Part shown: positions 1 to 9,097 of the stretch, piece after piece | How positions within the stretch are numbered: the stretch's first letter is position 1 | Layout of the letters: each line of letters begins with the position of its first letter | NCBI GenBank assembly: GCA_022712815.1 | Contig: JAFLJW010000030.1 | Location: 1-36,312, forward strand | Direction: 5' to 3' | DNA length: 36,312 nt | From: Pseudodesulfovibrio sp. | GTDB lineage: Bacteria; Desulfobacterota; Desulfovibrionia; Desulfovibrionales; Desulfovibrionaceae | Notes under the pieces: generated by a model | What the model was told of the DNA's origin: nothing | Databases searched by the model: none | Seen by the model: the letters and a program-made list of their open reading frames with translations, nothing else | Made by a program: the position numbers and the translations under genes

Positions 1-2
1 TT

Positions 3-917
3 GGAATTCCGACGAAAATTCAGGAAGCCAACCCTGTCAGGCACCATCTCATTTCAAGCGATGTCATGGACCTCATCCCAAGTACAGAACCGGACATGCA
101 CAAAAACAGTGCCGGGCATGTTCTCATCATCGGAGGTTCGCCGGGCCTGACCGGTGCGCCGCACCTTGCCGCGCTCGGTGCTCTTCGTAGCGGAGCGGGT
201 CTGGTCACCATCGCCTGCCCCGGTGGACTTGCGAATTCGGTCAAGGCCGGTTCGCCGGACATAATGACACTTCCTCTGGGCACAGGCGATCAATGGACAC
301 CTGAACTGGCGAATATCATTCTGTCAGAGGTGAAACGCTTTGATACGATAGTCGTCGGCCCCGGATTGGGAAGAGCAATAAAAACAATTGATTTCCTAAA
401 TGATTTTATTGCAAAGTGTCCGGCACGCATGGTTTTGGATGCGGATGCCTTGTTCGGACTGGCCCAGTTCCCGAATCTTATTCAGGGACTCTCAAGCCAG
501 ACCGTCTTGACACCGCATCCAGGGGAAATGGCAACGCTTTTACAGACAGATTCGGCCACAATTCAAGCAGGCAGGCTCTCTGCCGTGGAAATGTTCGTTG
601 AAAATTGTGCTGCCACACTGGTCCTGAAAGGGGCCGGAACATTGGTAGCCGACACTATAATGACCTGTATCAGTCCGTTCTCGGAACCCAACCTCGCTAT
701 CGGCGGGTCCGGTGATGTACTCTCAGGCATCATCGCTTCCCTGATGGCCCGTGGACTTCCCGCCATGCACGCCTCCTGCCTCGGAGTCTACTGGCACGGA
801 CTGACCGGACGCATGCTCAGGGAAGAATATCCGGCCCGCGGCAACCTCGCTTCCGATATTGCAAACACATTGCCTAAAACCATAAATAAATTTGCCAAGG
901 AGTTCACATCATGCTGA
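3..917 (+). CDS. nnr: Bifunctional NAD(P)HX repair enzyme, C-terminal dehydratase part (5' truncated)
   Basis: The frame is open to the window edge, so the N-terminal epimerase half is cut off. The first visible residues, GIPTKIQEANP, look like the linker that follows the epimerase domain. The rest is the ADP/ATP-dependent NAD(P)H-hydrate dehydratase (NnrD, ribokinase-like fold), which repairs hydrated NADH and NADPH in the cytosol. Visible signatures are GHVLIIGGSPGLTGAP, VVGPGLG, VLDADAL, LTPHPGEMATLL, VLKGAGT and the catalytic loop AIGGSGDVLSGIIASL, where Ser replaces the commoner Thr of GGTGD. An internal ATG at 66 is unlikely to be the start because conserved-looking sequence precedes it. 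The 3' end overlaps the CBS gene by 7 nt, the first of several overlaps in this operon. Confidence 0.9.
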   Translation, partial: GIPTKIQEANPVRHHLISSDVMDLIPSTEPDMHKNSAGHVLIIGGSPGLTGAPHLAALGALRSGAGLVTIACPGGLANSVKAGSPDIMTLPLGTGDQWTPELANIILSEVKRFDTIVVGPGLGRAIKTIDFLNDFIAKCPARMVLDADALFGLAQFPNLIQGLSSQTVLTPHPGEMATLLQTDSATIQAGRLSAVEMFVENCAATLVLKGAGTLVADTIMTCISPFSEPNLAIGGSGDVLSGIIASLMARGLPAMHASCLGVYWHGLTGRMLREEYPARGNLASDIANTLPKTINKFAKEFTSC

Positions 918-1360
918 AAGCAAAAGACATTATGACAACCAAGTGCATCACCCTGACTCCTGAAACCGATATTGCAACAGCCGTGAAAACCTTGCTCGAC
1001 AACAAGATCAACGGTGCGCCTGTGGTGGAAGACGGAAAAGTAGTCGGCGTACTCTGTCAGACCGACCTGATAGTCCAGCAGAAAAAAGTCACCCTGCCTT
1101 CATTCTTCACCCTGCTCGACGGCGTGTTCCCGATTTCTTCCCACGAAGATCTGAAACGAGAGATGACCAAAATATCCGCCCTGAAAGTCGGTGATGCCAT
1201 GACCCCGGCCCCGACATTCATCACATCTGAAACAAGCATGGAAGACATTGCCACCATGATGGTTAATGGAAAATTGTACACACTGCCTGTCATTGATGAT
1301 GACAAGCTTGTAGGTGTCGTTGGCAAGGAAGATGTGCTCAAGACCCTTGTACAAGGGTAA
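911..1360 (+). CDS. Two-CBS-domain protein
   Basis: This 149-residue protein consists of two CBS domains only. Domain 1 covers about residues 5-55 (KDIMTTKCITLTPETDIATAV, then GAPVVEDGKVVGVLCQTDLI). Domain 2 covers about 93-148 (VGDAMTPAPTFITSETSMEDIA, then TLPVIDDDKLVGVVGKEDVL). CBS pairs usually bind adenine nucleotides and report energy state. No effector domain is attached, so the partner is unknown. It overlaps the end of nnr and precedes tsaE by a short gap, and its start ATG lies just after AGGAGTTCACATC, a good ribosome-binding site. Role inferred from family only. Confidence 0.9.
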   Translation: MLKAKDIMTTKCITLTPETDIATAVKTLLDNKINGAPVVEDGKVVGVLCQTDLIVQQKKVTLPSFFTLLDGVFPISSHEDLKREMTKISALKVGDAMTPAPTFITSETSMEDIATMMVNGKLYTLPVIDDDKLVGVVGKEDVLKTLVQG

Positions 1361-1374
1361 CAGCCGGACCATTG

Positions 1375-1884
1375 ATGCCCGTAGCACTTTTTCTGAATGA
1401 CCCAGAGGCCACCATTGAATTGGGGCAGATACTGGCCAAAACACTGGCAAAAACACCACATCCTCCGGCCTTGCTTTTGCAAGGCGATCTGGGATCGGGC
1501 AAAACCACTTTGGTCAGAGGTCTGGTTGAATCCCTGCCGGGATCGGATATGGCGGAAGTATCAAGCCCCAGCTTCAATATTTTCAATCTCTATCCCACGG
1601 TGCCAGTGGTGGCTCACTTCGATCTGTACCGATTGGAGGGCATGCCTCCTGACGATGCATTATTCGAGTACATGGACGAACCCAAAACTCTGACTGTGGT
1701 GGAATGGATACAATTTCTGGATAAAAAACATTGGCCTGAAGAGGCTATTTTTCTGGAATGGACCCCGTCCGATACTGGACGAAGCCTCATGATGCATGCA
1801 ATGGGAAAGACAACTCAGGGGATAATTGAGACCCTGATGCGGCAATTGGATCAATTCATATTAAAAGCAGCAGAACTCAAATGA
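1375..1884 (+). CDS. tsaE: tRNA threonylcarbamoyladenosine biosynthesis ATPase TsaE
   Basis: TsaE is the P-loop ATPase that works with TsaB and TsaD in making t6A at position 37 of ANN-decoding tRNAs. The Walker A motif is GDLGSGKTTLVRGL (about residues 38-51). It is followed by the family signatures SSPSFNIFNLY, HFDLYRLEG and VVEWIQFL. At 169 residues it is typical in length. An in-frame TTG directly precedes the chosen ATG; neither start has a strong Shine-Dalgarno sequence, so ATG is preferred. The last 4 nt overlap the start of lysC (ATGA), showing translational coupling within the nnr-CBS-tsaE-lysC-cimA operon. Confidence 0.93.
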   Translation: MPVALFLNDPEATIELGQILAKTLAKTPHPPALLLQGDLGSGKTTLVRGLVESLPGSDMAEVSSPSFNIFNLYPTVPVVAHFDLYRLEGMPPDDALFEYMDEPKTLTVVEWIQFLDKKHWPEEAIFLEWTPSDTGRSLMMHAMGKTTQGIIETLMRQLDQFILKAAELK

Positions 1885-3116
1885 ACATAGTCGTACAGAA
1901 ATTCGGTGGAACCTCGGTTCGCAACCTCGAATGTCAACAGCAGGTAATGAAGAAGGTCCTTCGCCTCTGTCGGGAAGGAAATAAAGTCATCGTGGTCCTC
2001 TCGGCCATGTCCGGCGAGACCAATCGACTTCTGAACCTGGCAAGCAAGTGGTCAGAGAATCCCGACCGTGCAGAACTTGACTCAATGGTCTCCACCGGAG
2101 AACAAATTTCCTGCGCCCTTTTTACGATGCTCCTCAAACAGCAAGGTGTAAAAGCCCGCTCAATCCTTGGCTTTCAGGCTCCGATCATTACTGACGATGC
2201 CCACGGAAAGGCCCGTATCATCAGTATCGATGATAAAAAGCTCAAGGAACTGTTGAAGGAATACGACATTCTGGTTGTGGCAGGTTTTCAGGGATGTTCT
2301 GAAAATGGTCGCATCACCACGCTGGGTCGCGGAGGTTCAGATACCTCCGCAGTCGCTCTGGCTGCCGCTGTCAATGCTGATATTTGCGAAATTTATACCG
2401 ATGTTTCTGGCGTGTTCACCACGGACCCGAACATCTGTGCAGACGCACGAAAAATAGAGCGTGTCGCCTATGACGAAATGCTTGAAATGGCCAGCATGGG
2501 CGCAAAAGTACTCCAGCCCCGTTCCGTCGAATTTGCCAAAAAATTTAATGTAACCGTTCACGTCCGCTCCACTTTTTCCGATGAGCCGGGCACCATAGTC
2601 ACGCAGGAGGATGAAACCATGGAATCCGTTCTCGTTTCCGGCATTGCTTACGACAAGGATCAGGCCCAGATCACGCTGGTACATGTAGAGGACAAGCCAG
2701 GCGTTTCCGCCCAGATTTTCTCTCCCTTTGCAGACAAGAAAATTCTGGTGGACATGATTATCCAGAATCCGAGCAAAGACGGCAAAACAGACATGACGTT
2801 CACCATTCCCCGCGATGATATGGAACTGGCCATCAAAACACTTGAGTCCCTGCAATATGAAATCGGTTTTAAGGAGCTTAACAGCAACCTCAATGTCTCC
2901 AAAATCTCGATTATCGGCGTCGGCATGCGTAATCACTCAGGAGTGGCCGCACGGGCATTCCAGGCGCTTGCCGATGAGAACATCAATATCCTGATGATCA
3001 GTACGTCCGAGATCAAGGTTACCTGCCTGATTGACGACAAGTACACCGAACTGGCTGTACGCACACTCCACAAAGCCTTCCATCTGGAAGAAGGCGAACC
3101 AATTGAGAAATCATGA
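1881..3116 (+). CDS. lysC: Aspartate kinase
   Basis: The product phosphorylates aspartate, the first step towards lysine, threonine, methionine and diaminopimelate. The 411-residue length and architecture fit the single-function aspartokinases: kinase domain about 1-245 (KFGGTSV at 7-13, LGRGGSDTSAVALAAA near 150-165, EIYTDVSGVFTTDP) then two ACT domains (about 265-410, with HSGVAARAFQALADENINI in the second). ACT domains normally give feedback inhibition by lysine and/or threonine; which amino acid acts here cannot be read from sequence. It overlaps both tsaE (ATGA) and cimA (ATGA). Confidence 0.97.
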   Translation: MNIVVQKFGGTSVRNLECQQQVMKKVLRLCREGNKVIVVLSAMSGETNRLLNLASKWSENPDRAELDSMVSTGEQISCALFTMLLKQQGVKARSILGFQAPIITDDAHGKARIISIDDKKLKELLKEYDILVVAGFQGCSENGRITTLGRGGSDTSAVALAAAVNADICEIYTDVSGVFTTDPNICADARKIERVAYDEMLEMASMGAKVLQPRSVEFAKKFNVTVHVRSTFSDEPGTIVTQEDETMESVLVSGIAYDKDQAQITLVHVEDKPGVSAQIFSPFADKKILVDMIIQNPSKDGKTDMTFTIPRDDMELAIKTLESLQYEIGFKELNSNLNVSKISIIGVGMRNHSGVAARAFQALADENINILMISTSEIKVTCLIDDKYTELAVRTLHKAFHLEEGEPIEKS

Positions 3117-4717
3117 GAAAAGTAACGATATACGACACGACTTTACGGGACGGAGCTCAGGCCGAAGAACTGAATCTGACTACTCAGGATAAAATCCGCA
3201 TAGCGCACAAGCTGGACGATCTGGGTATTCACTACATCGAGGGCGGCTGGCCCGGATCAAATCCCACTGATCAAAAATTCTTTGATGAAATCAAGGGCCA
3301 CTCTTTCGACAATGCCAAACTGACGGCGTTCGGTAGTACCCACTTTGCCAAGACCACAGCGGAAAAGGATCAAAATCTGGCCGCCCTTCTCGCGGCGGAA
3401 ACTTCGGTCATTACCATTTTCGGCAAGAGCTGGGACCTGCACGCCACCACAGCCCTAGGCATTTCCCTTGAGCGCAATCTTGAACTGATAGCCAACAGTG
3501 TCAGCTACCTGAATGAACGTGTTGACGAGGTCATCTTCGATGCCGAGCATTTCTTCGACGGATTCAGGAACAACCCGGACTACGCCATCAAAGCTCTCAG
3601 GACAGCCCTTGAAGCCGGCGCATCCCGGCTGATTCTATGTGATACCAACGGCGGCACTCTGACCACTGAAATTGGCGAGACAATCAAGGCCGTGCAAAAG
3701 GCTTTGCCGGATGCCGAACTGGGCATGCACGCCCACAATGACTCCGAAGTGGCCGTGGCCAACTCTCTTGAGGCCATCCGCCTGGGGGCGACACAGGTTC
3801 AAGGCACCATCAACGGATACGGGGAACGTTGCGGCAACGCCAACCTCTGCTCGGTCATTCCGAATCTTGAGCTAAAGATGGGAATCGAAACAATCGGTCG
3901 AGAAAACTTGGTACGCTTACTGCCGACATCACATTTTGTCAGTGAAATTGCTAACCTGCGTCCGTTCATGCGGCAGCCATTCGTTGGCACCTCAGCCTTT
4001 GCACACAAGGGCGGTATTCATGTCAGTGCCATATTGAAAGATTCGAGAACTTACGAACATATCGAACCGCAACTGGTCGGCAATGAACAGCGCGTCCTGC
4101 TGTCGGACCAAGCTGGCAAGAGCAATATCCTCTTCAAGGCCAGGGAGCTTGGGTACGAGCTGGGCAAAAACGATCCAACGGTTGACACCCTGCTCAAGGA
4201 ACTGAAACTGAAGGAAAGCATGGGTTACGAGTACTCCGTGGCCGATGCTTCCTTTGAACTGATGCTCCTGAAGGCACTGGGCAAACCGCTTAACTACTTC
4301 ACTTTCAATAACTTCTTTGTTGTGGATTCAAAGCGAGAGGAAGACCCCGAGCCTTTCACCGAGGCCACGGTCATTGTCAACGTCAAAGGACAGGTCGAGC
4401 ACACTGCCGCCACTGGCATGGGTCCGGTCAACGCCCTTGACCGCGCACTGAGAAAGGGGCTTGAACGCTTCTATCCCGATCTGGGAGAAGTCCGCCTGCT
4501 CGATTTCAAGGTCCGCGTCCTGTCCGGCGCAGTTCGCGACACAGGAGGAACCGCCTCGTTCGTCCGCGTTCTCATCGAATCCGGCGACAGATACGAACAC
4601 TGGACCACCATGGGTGTCTCCCACAACATCATTGAAGCCAGTTGGCAAGCCGTGGTCGATGCCATCACCTACAAGTTGTTCAAGGACGATGTCCGTCGAT
4701 CCAAAAAATCAAAATAA
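3113..4717 (+). CDS. cimA: (R)-citramalate synthase
   Basis: This enzyme condenses pyruvate and acetyl-CoA to citramalate, opening the threonine-independent route to isoleucine. The 534-residue protein has an HMGL-like TIM barrel starting with DTTLRDGAQ (residues 8-16), the metal-site motif GMHAHNDSEVAVAN (near 203-216), NGYGERCGNANL, and a C-terminal LeuA-type dimer/allosteric domain (about 425-530, with VLSGAVRDTGGTASFVRVL). The length and the AEELN start of the barrel fit CimA rather than 2-isopropylmalate synthase. It is the last gene of the operon, overlaps lysC by 4 nt, and is followed 26 nt later by a strong terminator. Pairing with lysC suggests branched-chain and aspartate-family amino acid supply. 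Confidence 0.94.
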   Translation: MRKVTIYDTTLRDGAQAEELNLTTQDKIRIAHKLDDLGIHYIEGGWPGSNPTDQKFFDEIKGHSFDNAKLTAFGSTHFAKTTAEKDQNLAALLAAETSVITIFGKSWDLHATTALGISLERNLELIANSVSYLNERVDEVIFDAEHFFDGFRNNPDYAIKALRTALEAGASRLILCDTNGGTLTTEIGETIKAVQKALPDAELGMHAHNDSEVAVANSLEAIRLGATQVQGTINGYGERCGNANLCSVIPNLELKMGIETIGRENLVRLLPTSHFVSEIANLRPFMRQPFVGTSAFAHKGGIHVSAILKDSRTYEHIEPQLVGNEQRVLLSDQAGKSNILFKARELGYELGKNDPTVDTLLKELKLKESMGYEYSVADASFELMLLKALGKPLNYFTFNNFFVVDSKREEDPEPFTEATVIVNVKGQVEHTAATGMGPVNALDRALRKGLERFYPDLGEVRLLDFKVRVLSGAVRDTGGTASFVRVLIESGDRYEHWTTMGVSHNIIEASWQAVVDAITYKLFKDDVRRSKKSK

Positions 4718-4743
4718 ATATCTCACACAAATAAAAAGAGAAA

Positions 4744-4775
4744 GGGTTGCAGCTTGTTAGCTGCAACCCTTTTTT
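4744..4775. terminator. Bidirectional intrinsic terminator between cimA and the PAS histidine kinase
   Basis: A perfect 11-bp stem (GGGTTGCAGCT / AGCTGCAACCC) with a TGTT loop is followed by six T on the plus strand. On the minus strand the stem is followed by a T-rich run. It lies between convergent genes and can end both transcripts. Confidence 0.93.
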
Positions 4776-4787
4776 AGTTCTCTGTAA

Positions 4788-6356
4788 CTATTTAATACTT
4801 ATACCTTTAACAAGAGGACTTTCCCTTTTCACTGGTTCACTCGCAAGACTCAAGGCTTGAGAGTGGTCAACATCAAGAGACGGAGGCAGGAGCAAAGAAA
4901 CTGTCGTGCCTTGCCCTGGCTTGCTTATCAGTTCAACCTTTCCGCCATGCTCTTCAATTATCTTCTTTATCATCGCCAATCCAAGCCCGCTTCCATCTTC
5001 CTTGGTCGAATAGAACGGATTAAAAACTTGTTCCTGTTCTCGTTCATTCATGCCGATACCTGTATCTGTCACCTGCAAGACAACATAATCGCCGTCCAAA
5101 CAAAGATTCAGCGTAATGTTGCCTCCTTGAGGCATGGCTTCTATTGAATTCTTGATGAGATTGATTACACATTGCTTCAAAGCATCTTCATTCCCCAAAA
5201 CATTTGGAAGCGGCGAAGAAGAACGGACTTCAAGGGTATAACCATGTTTGGCGTACCCGATGGCCATCAACTCAGTAGCACTCTGGCTAACAGCCAAAAG
5301 GTCGACATCGCTTTCCGATATTTTGGAAGGACAGGAAAAATTGAGCATACTCGTAAGCATCCGGTCCAGACGCTTTGTCTCTTCAACAATAATTTGCGCC
5401 TTTTCCCTGTCTTTCTCGCCAAGATTTGCCGATTTGAAAAGAGAGTTGGCGAATCCCCCTATGGCGAAAAGTGGGTTTCGTATTTCATGGGCGAGGTACG
5501 TGGACATCTCGCCAATGACAGCAAGTTTGTCCCGCTGATGCTGATGCTTTTCACGATGAGTCCGCTTTGTGATATCCCTGTGCATGACCATGATGTGAGA
5601 CATGTTGCTTCGGATATCATAAATAGGATAGGCGTAGAGACGATAATATTGAAGCAGCCCGTCCCGATTGACTCGCGTAACAAGAGCTTCCTCCTTCTGA
5701 CCACTCTTAAGAGTTTTGTGAAAAGGGCAAATGGAATCAAAGTGATCACAAAAACAGGAGCCATCCCTAAGACGAGCAACATTCCAGCAAGACTTGCCAA
5801 TCAGTTCCTCTCTGGACGTCCCTGCCCGCTCCCACACATTCCGATTCAAATCGACAATATTCCCATATTTATCCATCAAAATCATATCTTCCTGAATCTC
5901 ATCCATTATGGACTTCATCAATGTTCGCTGATGTGCGAGATTGTCCTTATAATTCCCCTTCACGAGAGTCATGTCGTGAAGGCCGCAAAAGAAAACGATT
6001 TCACGATGGTCCATGATCGATACGGACTCGGGAATCTGCTTCCTGAGTCGTGCCAATGTACCCGCACTCCCAGTCATCTCGACTATGAGGTTGATGTCCG
6101 GGTGGGAGATGAGCATCTCTGAAAATGATTCATAAATGGGGACATCTATTCCGCCAGACAGTCCCCTCTCCTCCTTGATGACATCACTCATTGCGACAAG
6201 ATGCATATCAGGAACAAACTCCCGAAAGACCTCATTGGAAATGATATCAAGCAAAACTGTGAGGCTTGGGCCACACCCGACAATTCCGACAATAAAAGCC
6301 CCTATTGCGCCATTCCAATAACACAGTCCCGGATCTTGGTATGTAATTTTGGTCAT
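4788..6356 (-). CDS. PAS sensor histidine kinase with Rossmann-like N-terminal domain
   Basis: This 522-residue cytosolic kinase has no membrane segment. Residues about 15-125 look like a dinucleotide-binding Rossmann fold: a glycine-rich turn in FIVGIVGCGPSLTVLLDII, then alternating hydrophobic strands (HLVAMSDV, INLIVEMTGSAG). This resembles the N-terminus of Gfo/Idh or homoserine dehydrogenase-like proteins. A PAS domain follows (about 145-270, with a Cys-rich stretch CWNVARLRDGSCFCDHFDSIC). Then come HisKA (H-box LAHEIRNPLFAIGG) and a HATPase with LINLIKNSIEAM, DTGIGM and FYSTKEDGSGLGLAM. It is the last gene of the minus-strand array, 89 nt after the PEP-synthase-like gene; AGGAAA precedes the ATG. 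It may sense a nucleotide cofactor or metabolite; the cognate regulator is probably one of the nearby receivers (inference). Confidence 0.88.
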   Translation of the reverse strand: MTKITYQDPGLCYWNGAIGAFIVGIVGCGPSLTVLLDIISNEVFREFVPDMHLVAMSDVIKEERGLSGGIDVPIYESFSEMLISHPDINLIVEMTGSAGTLARLRKQIPESVSIMDHREIVFFCGLHDMTLVKGNYKDNLAHQRTLMKSIMDEIQEDMILMDKYGNIVDLNRNVWERAGTSREELIGKSCWNVARLRDGSCFCDHFDSICPFHKTLKSGQKEEALVTRVNRDGLLQYYRLYAYPIYDIRSNMSHIMVMHRDITKRTHREKHQHQRDKLAVIGEMSTYLAHEIRNPLFAIGGFANSLFKSANLGEKDREKAQIIVEETKRLDRMLTSMLNFSCPSKISESDVDLLAVSQSATELMAIGYAKHGYTLEVRSSSPLPNVLGNEDALKQCVINLIKNSIEAMPQGGNITLNLCLDGDYVVLQVTDTGIGMNEREQEQVFNPFYSTKEDGSGLGLAMIKKIIEEHGGKVELISKPGQGTTVSLLLPPSLDVDHSQALSLASEPVKRESPLVKGISIK

Positions 6357-6445
6357 GGTTAGTTTCCTGATCTGTTATTGTTTTCCTAATAGAAAAACTA
6401 CTGGTTAATCCCTCTACCCAATGAAAACATGCTGCCGCCGCCCCT

Positions 6446-9049
6446 TCATGAAACCTCTATCTTTTTAGGGTTAAACAACTTGAAATCCTGAAAAAATTTA
6501 GTCTTTCTCCTTTCAACTTCGACCTGATCCGTCATAATCATGTCCAGTTGTCTGGTATGAGTCATGAGATATCCCAAGATATTGAGGCGGTATTCCATGC
6601 CAGCTTGATCCAGACCCTCCAATCTCGCAGACATGTTATCTTCACGGACTCTGATCTTGAAATCAAATTCACTCAAGATGTCGCCAACAAACCGTGCCCG
6701 CAAGATACGACGCTTCAAATTGGCTGCACCACCTTTGAACTGAAAACTCGCATAATTCTCGGTAATACGATCACTGACCAGTGCTTCAACCCCACAGAAA
6801 TGGAACCCAAAACGAGATTGAAGACTGCAATAATTTTTTGAAACCATGAAATAATTTTTCTGAGTGAACCGCGATGGCCCTGCCGGATTCAAATCCGGGT
6901 TGATTGTCGCCTCAAACATCACGGACATCAATCCCCGGGGGTGAACGGGCGGCGGCCCCTCCCAAGGCACCGCATCCATCCCCTTAAACACAGCTCTCAT
7001 GGGAATCGAATTCACATGCTCCAAAAGTACGCAATGATCAGCCCGATCTTCACCCTTGGGGTCTATGCCATCATCCAGATTGAGCACCCAAAACTGTTTG
7101 GGGACATTGCATATAAGCTGACGGGAAGCGGCCTGCGCAAACGCATCATTTGTGCCGAATTCAAACATTTCACGAACGGCCATCTCGTGACAAAAGCGCA
7201 TGATATCATGCAAAGTCCTGCACTGTTCCGGCTTGAAATTCAAAGAATCAGAATCGGTCAAATTGAGGCGTACTATATGTCTTGCCGCATCTCTGAGTGT
7301 TGCCTGGACAGGACTGCCTCGCATAATCCGCTTTCTGGGCTTCTTGTTGAATAACGCTTCCACCAGTCCATCGTAAACCGTCCGGCCATCTGCATCCACT
7401 GTGATTGTTTGGCCATTAGTTAAATGGCTTTGTGCGCCCTTGACCCCAAACAGAGCCGGAACGCCAAACTCTCTGGCCACATTTGCCAGATGACCGGCAA
7501 CTCCTCCCTGTTCAGAGATGACAGCACTGCATCTGCCAAGCAGGGGTGCCATACTCGATAGAGCCTGTTTGATGACAAGGACTGCTCCATCTGGAAAAAG
7601 CAGAATATCCGCATCCTTACGAACAATAAAAACCGACCCGCAACCAACACCGGGACTCGCATTCCTGCCTCCAGAAAGATATGGTGCAGGCAAGGATGAA
7701 TTTTTTGATGCCAAAACCATATCCTGTTCAACTTGCAACAAAGGACGGCATTGCAACAAATGAAACTGACCATCTTCCGTCATTGCCCACTCCACATCCT
7801 GTGGAAGACCAAAATACTCTTCGATGCGCAGGACTTCCATTGCAATGCAGAGAACCTGCCCGTCAGTAAGGGACGGTGCATTCCGGTCACTTTCAATCAG
7901 GGGCATACGGCAGATTCCTTCCCCAACACCACAAATATATTTTTCGGTTTTTTCGGCAATCTGGCGACTGATTATATGAAGATCAGGGACACGACTGACC
8001 AGAAATTCGTCAGTTTCCGCAGATCCATCGACAACGGCTTTGGGCAATCCCCATACAGAATGGATTGAGATGTTCTCATCACGAATATTCACAGGACTGC
8101 GCGAATAGGCCACACCACTGGCGTGAGCATCCACCATGACCATGCATCCCACACAGACAGCCACGTTCTCATCCTTGATCCCACGGTTGATACGATAAGC
8201 CATGGCCTGCTGAGAATATTTGGAAGCCATGACCTCCTTGCATGCCGAAAGCAGGAACTCTCGCCCCACATTAAGCACAGAACGATACTGACCGGCAAAA
8301 GCAGTTCCTTCAATATCCTCACCCAAGGCACTTGAGCGAACTGCCAATTTCACTTGCATTCCGAAAGTCACGCACAGGGAATCGTATGCCTGTAGTATGG
8401 CCTCGGCCAGGTCATCAGGAAAACTGGATTCAATGATCAATTGCATAACCTTGGATGAGGTTTGGAACATGGCCTCACGGCTATCAAGATCAGCACCTTG
8501 AATCTGACGATCTATTTCCTCGATTAGTCCACTTTTTTTCATGAAACGATGAAAAGACTCTGTAGTAATGACAAAACCTGACGAAATGGGTAAATTAAGT
8601 TTATTCCCGACTTCACCGAGCATCGCCATCTTGGGACCACAAAGGTCGGCCTGATCTCGCCCGACATCATGGATGTCTACGATCAATTCTCTTGTCTGCA
8701 CGTACGATTTTGGCTCGATGTGTGCCTGTATATTATTTTGAATATCATCAAATACAACAAACAATTCAGAATATGACTCTGGATTCAATTCATTAAGATG
8801 CTTGATCATTTGATAAATGGAAGTGGAAATTCTGGTACACAAGGCCTGGATGTAGTGCATTCCATAGGGCTTAAAACCCCGCAAGGCCTCTTCAAGCTCC
8901 GCCACTAATTCGTGGGCTCTGGTATTGGCCTGAATGAGCAACCTGAACTGATTATAGCGGGATGCGAACGACCGGCGTATTTCAGCCAGTTCTTCCTGGG
9001 TTTTCTCAACCTTATTTTGTCTGGACAAAAACCAATTAAACATACCCAT
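6446..9049 (-). CDS. PEP-synthase/PPDK-like phosphotransfer protein without the PEP-binding barrel
   Basis: This is an 867-residue protein. Residues 1-130 are helical and unrecognised. Residues about 135-450 match the ATP-binding (PPDK N-terminal, ATP-grasp-like) domain: GPKMAMLGEV, LAVRSSALGEDIEGTAFAGQY, DVEWAMTEDGQFHLLQCRP. Residues about 465-560 are the swivelling phosphohistidine domain; GGVAGHLANVAREFGVPALFG keeps the catalytic His. The C-terminal TIM barrel that binds PEP/pyruvate in true PpsA is absent. It is replaced by about 300 residues containing NYASFQFKGGAA and an Arg-rich stretch. So it can probably autophosphorylate a His from ATP, but the acceptor is unknown. The start could be the ATG at 9049 or at 9043; no strong ribosome-binding site is seen. 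It lies between a two-TM protein and a histidine kinase in a sigma-54-type operon. Confidence 0.85.
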   Translation of the reverse strand: MGMFNWFLSRQNKVEKTQEELAEIRRSFASRYNQFRLLIQANTRAHELVAELEEALRGFKPYGMHYIQALCTRISTSIYQMIKHLNELNPESYSELFVVFDDIQNNIQAHIEPKSYVQTRELIVDIHDVGRDQADLCGPKMAMLGEVGNKLNLPISSGFVITTESFHRFMKKSGLIEEIDRQIQGADLDSREAMFQTSSKVMQLIIESSFPDDLAEAILQAYDSLCVTFGMQVKLAVRSSALGEDIEGTAFAGQYRSVLNVGREFLLSACKEVMASKYSQQAMAYRINRGIKDENVAVCVGCMVMVDAHASGVAYSRSPVNIRDENISIHSVWGLPKAVVDGSAETDEFLVSRVPDLHIISRQIAEKTEKYICGVGEGICRMPLIESDRNAPSLTDGQVLCIAMEVLRIEEYFGLPQDVEWAMTEDGQFHLLQCRPLLQVEQDMVLASKNSSLPAPYLSGGRNASPGVGCGSVFIVRKDADILLFPDGAVLVIKQALSSMAPLLGRCSAVISEQGGVAGHLANVAREFGVPALFGVKGAQSHLTNGQTITVDADGRTVYDGLVEALFNKKPRKRIMRGSPVQATLRDAARHIVRLNLTDSDSLNFKPEQCRTLHDIMRFCHEMAVREMFEFGTNDAFAQAASRQLICNVPKQFWVLNLDDGIDPKGEDRADHCVLLEHVNSIPMRAVFKGMDAVPWEGPPPVHPRGLMSVMFEATINPDLNPAGPSRFTQKNYFMVSKNYCSLQSRFGFHFCGVEALVSDRITENYASFQFKGGAANLKRRILRARFVGDILSEFDFKIRVREDNMSARLEGLDQAGMEYRLNILGYLMTHTRQLDMIMTDQVEVERRKTKFFQDFKLFNPKKIEVS

Positions 9050-9097
9050 GCGTTCGCAACCCGCTTTATAATTAAGGCTTGCACCTATGCCTTGAAG

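Noticed and set aside
5172..6122. 316-residue open frame on the plus strand
   Set aside because: Antisense to the PAS histidine kinase; no recognisable protein features.
9070..9097. GC/CC-rich blocks before the PEP-synthase-like gene as a sigma-54 promoter
   Set aside because: Spacings are 7 or 11 nt instead of 10, so no valid -24/-12 pair.
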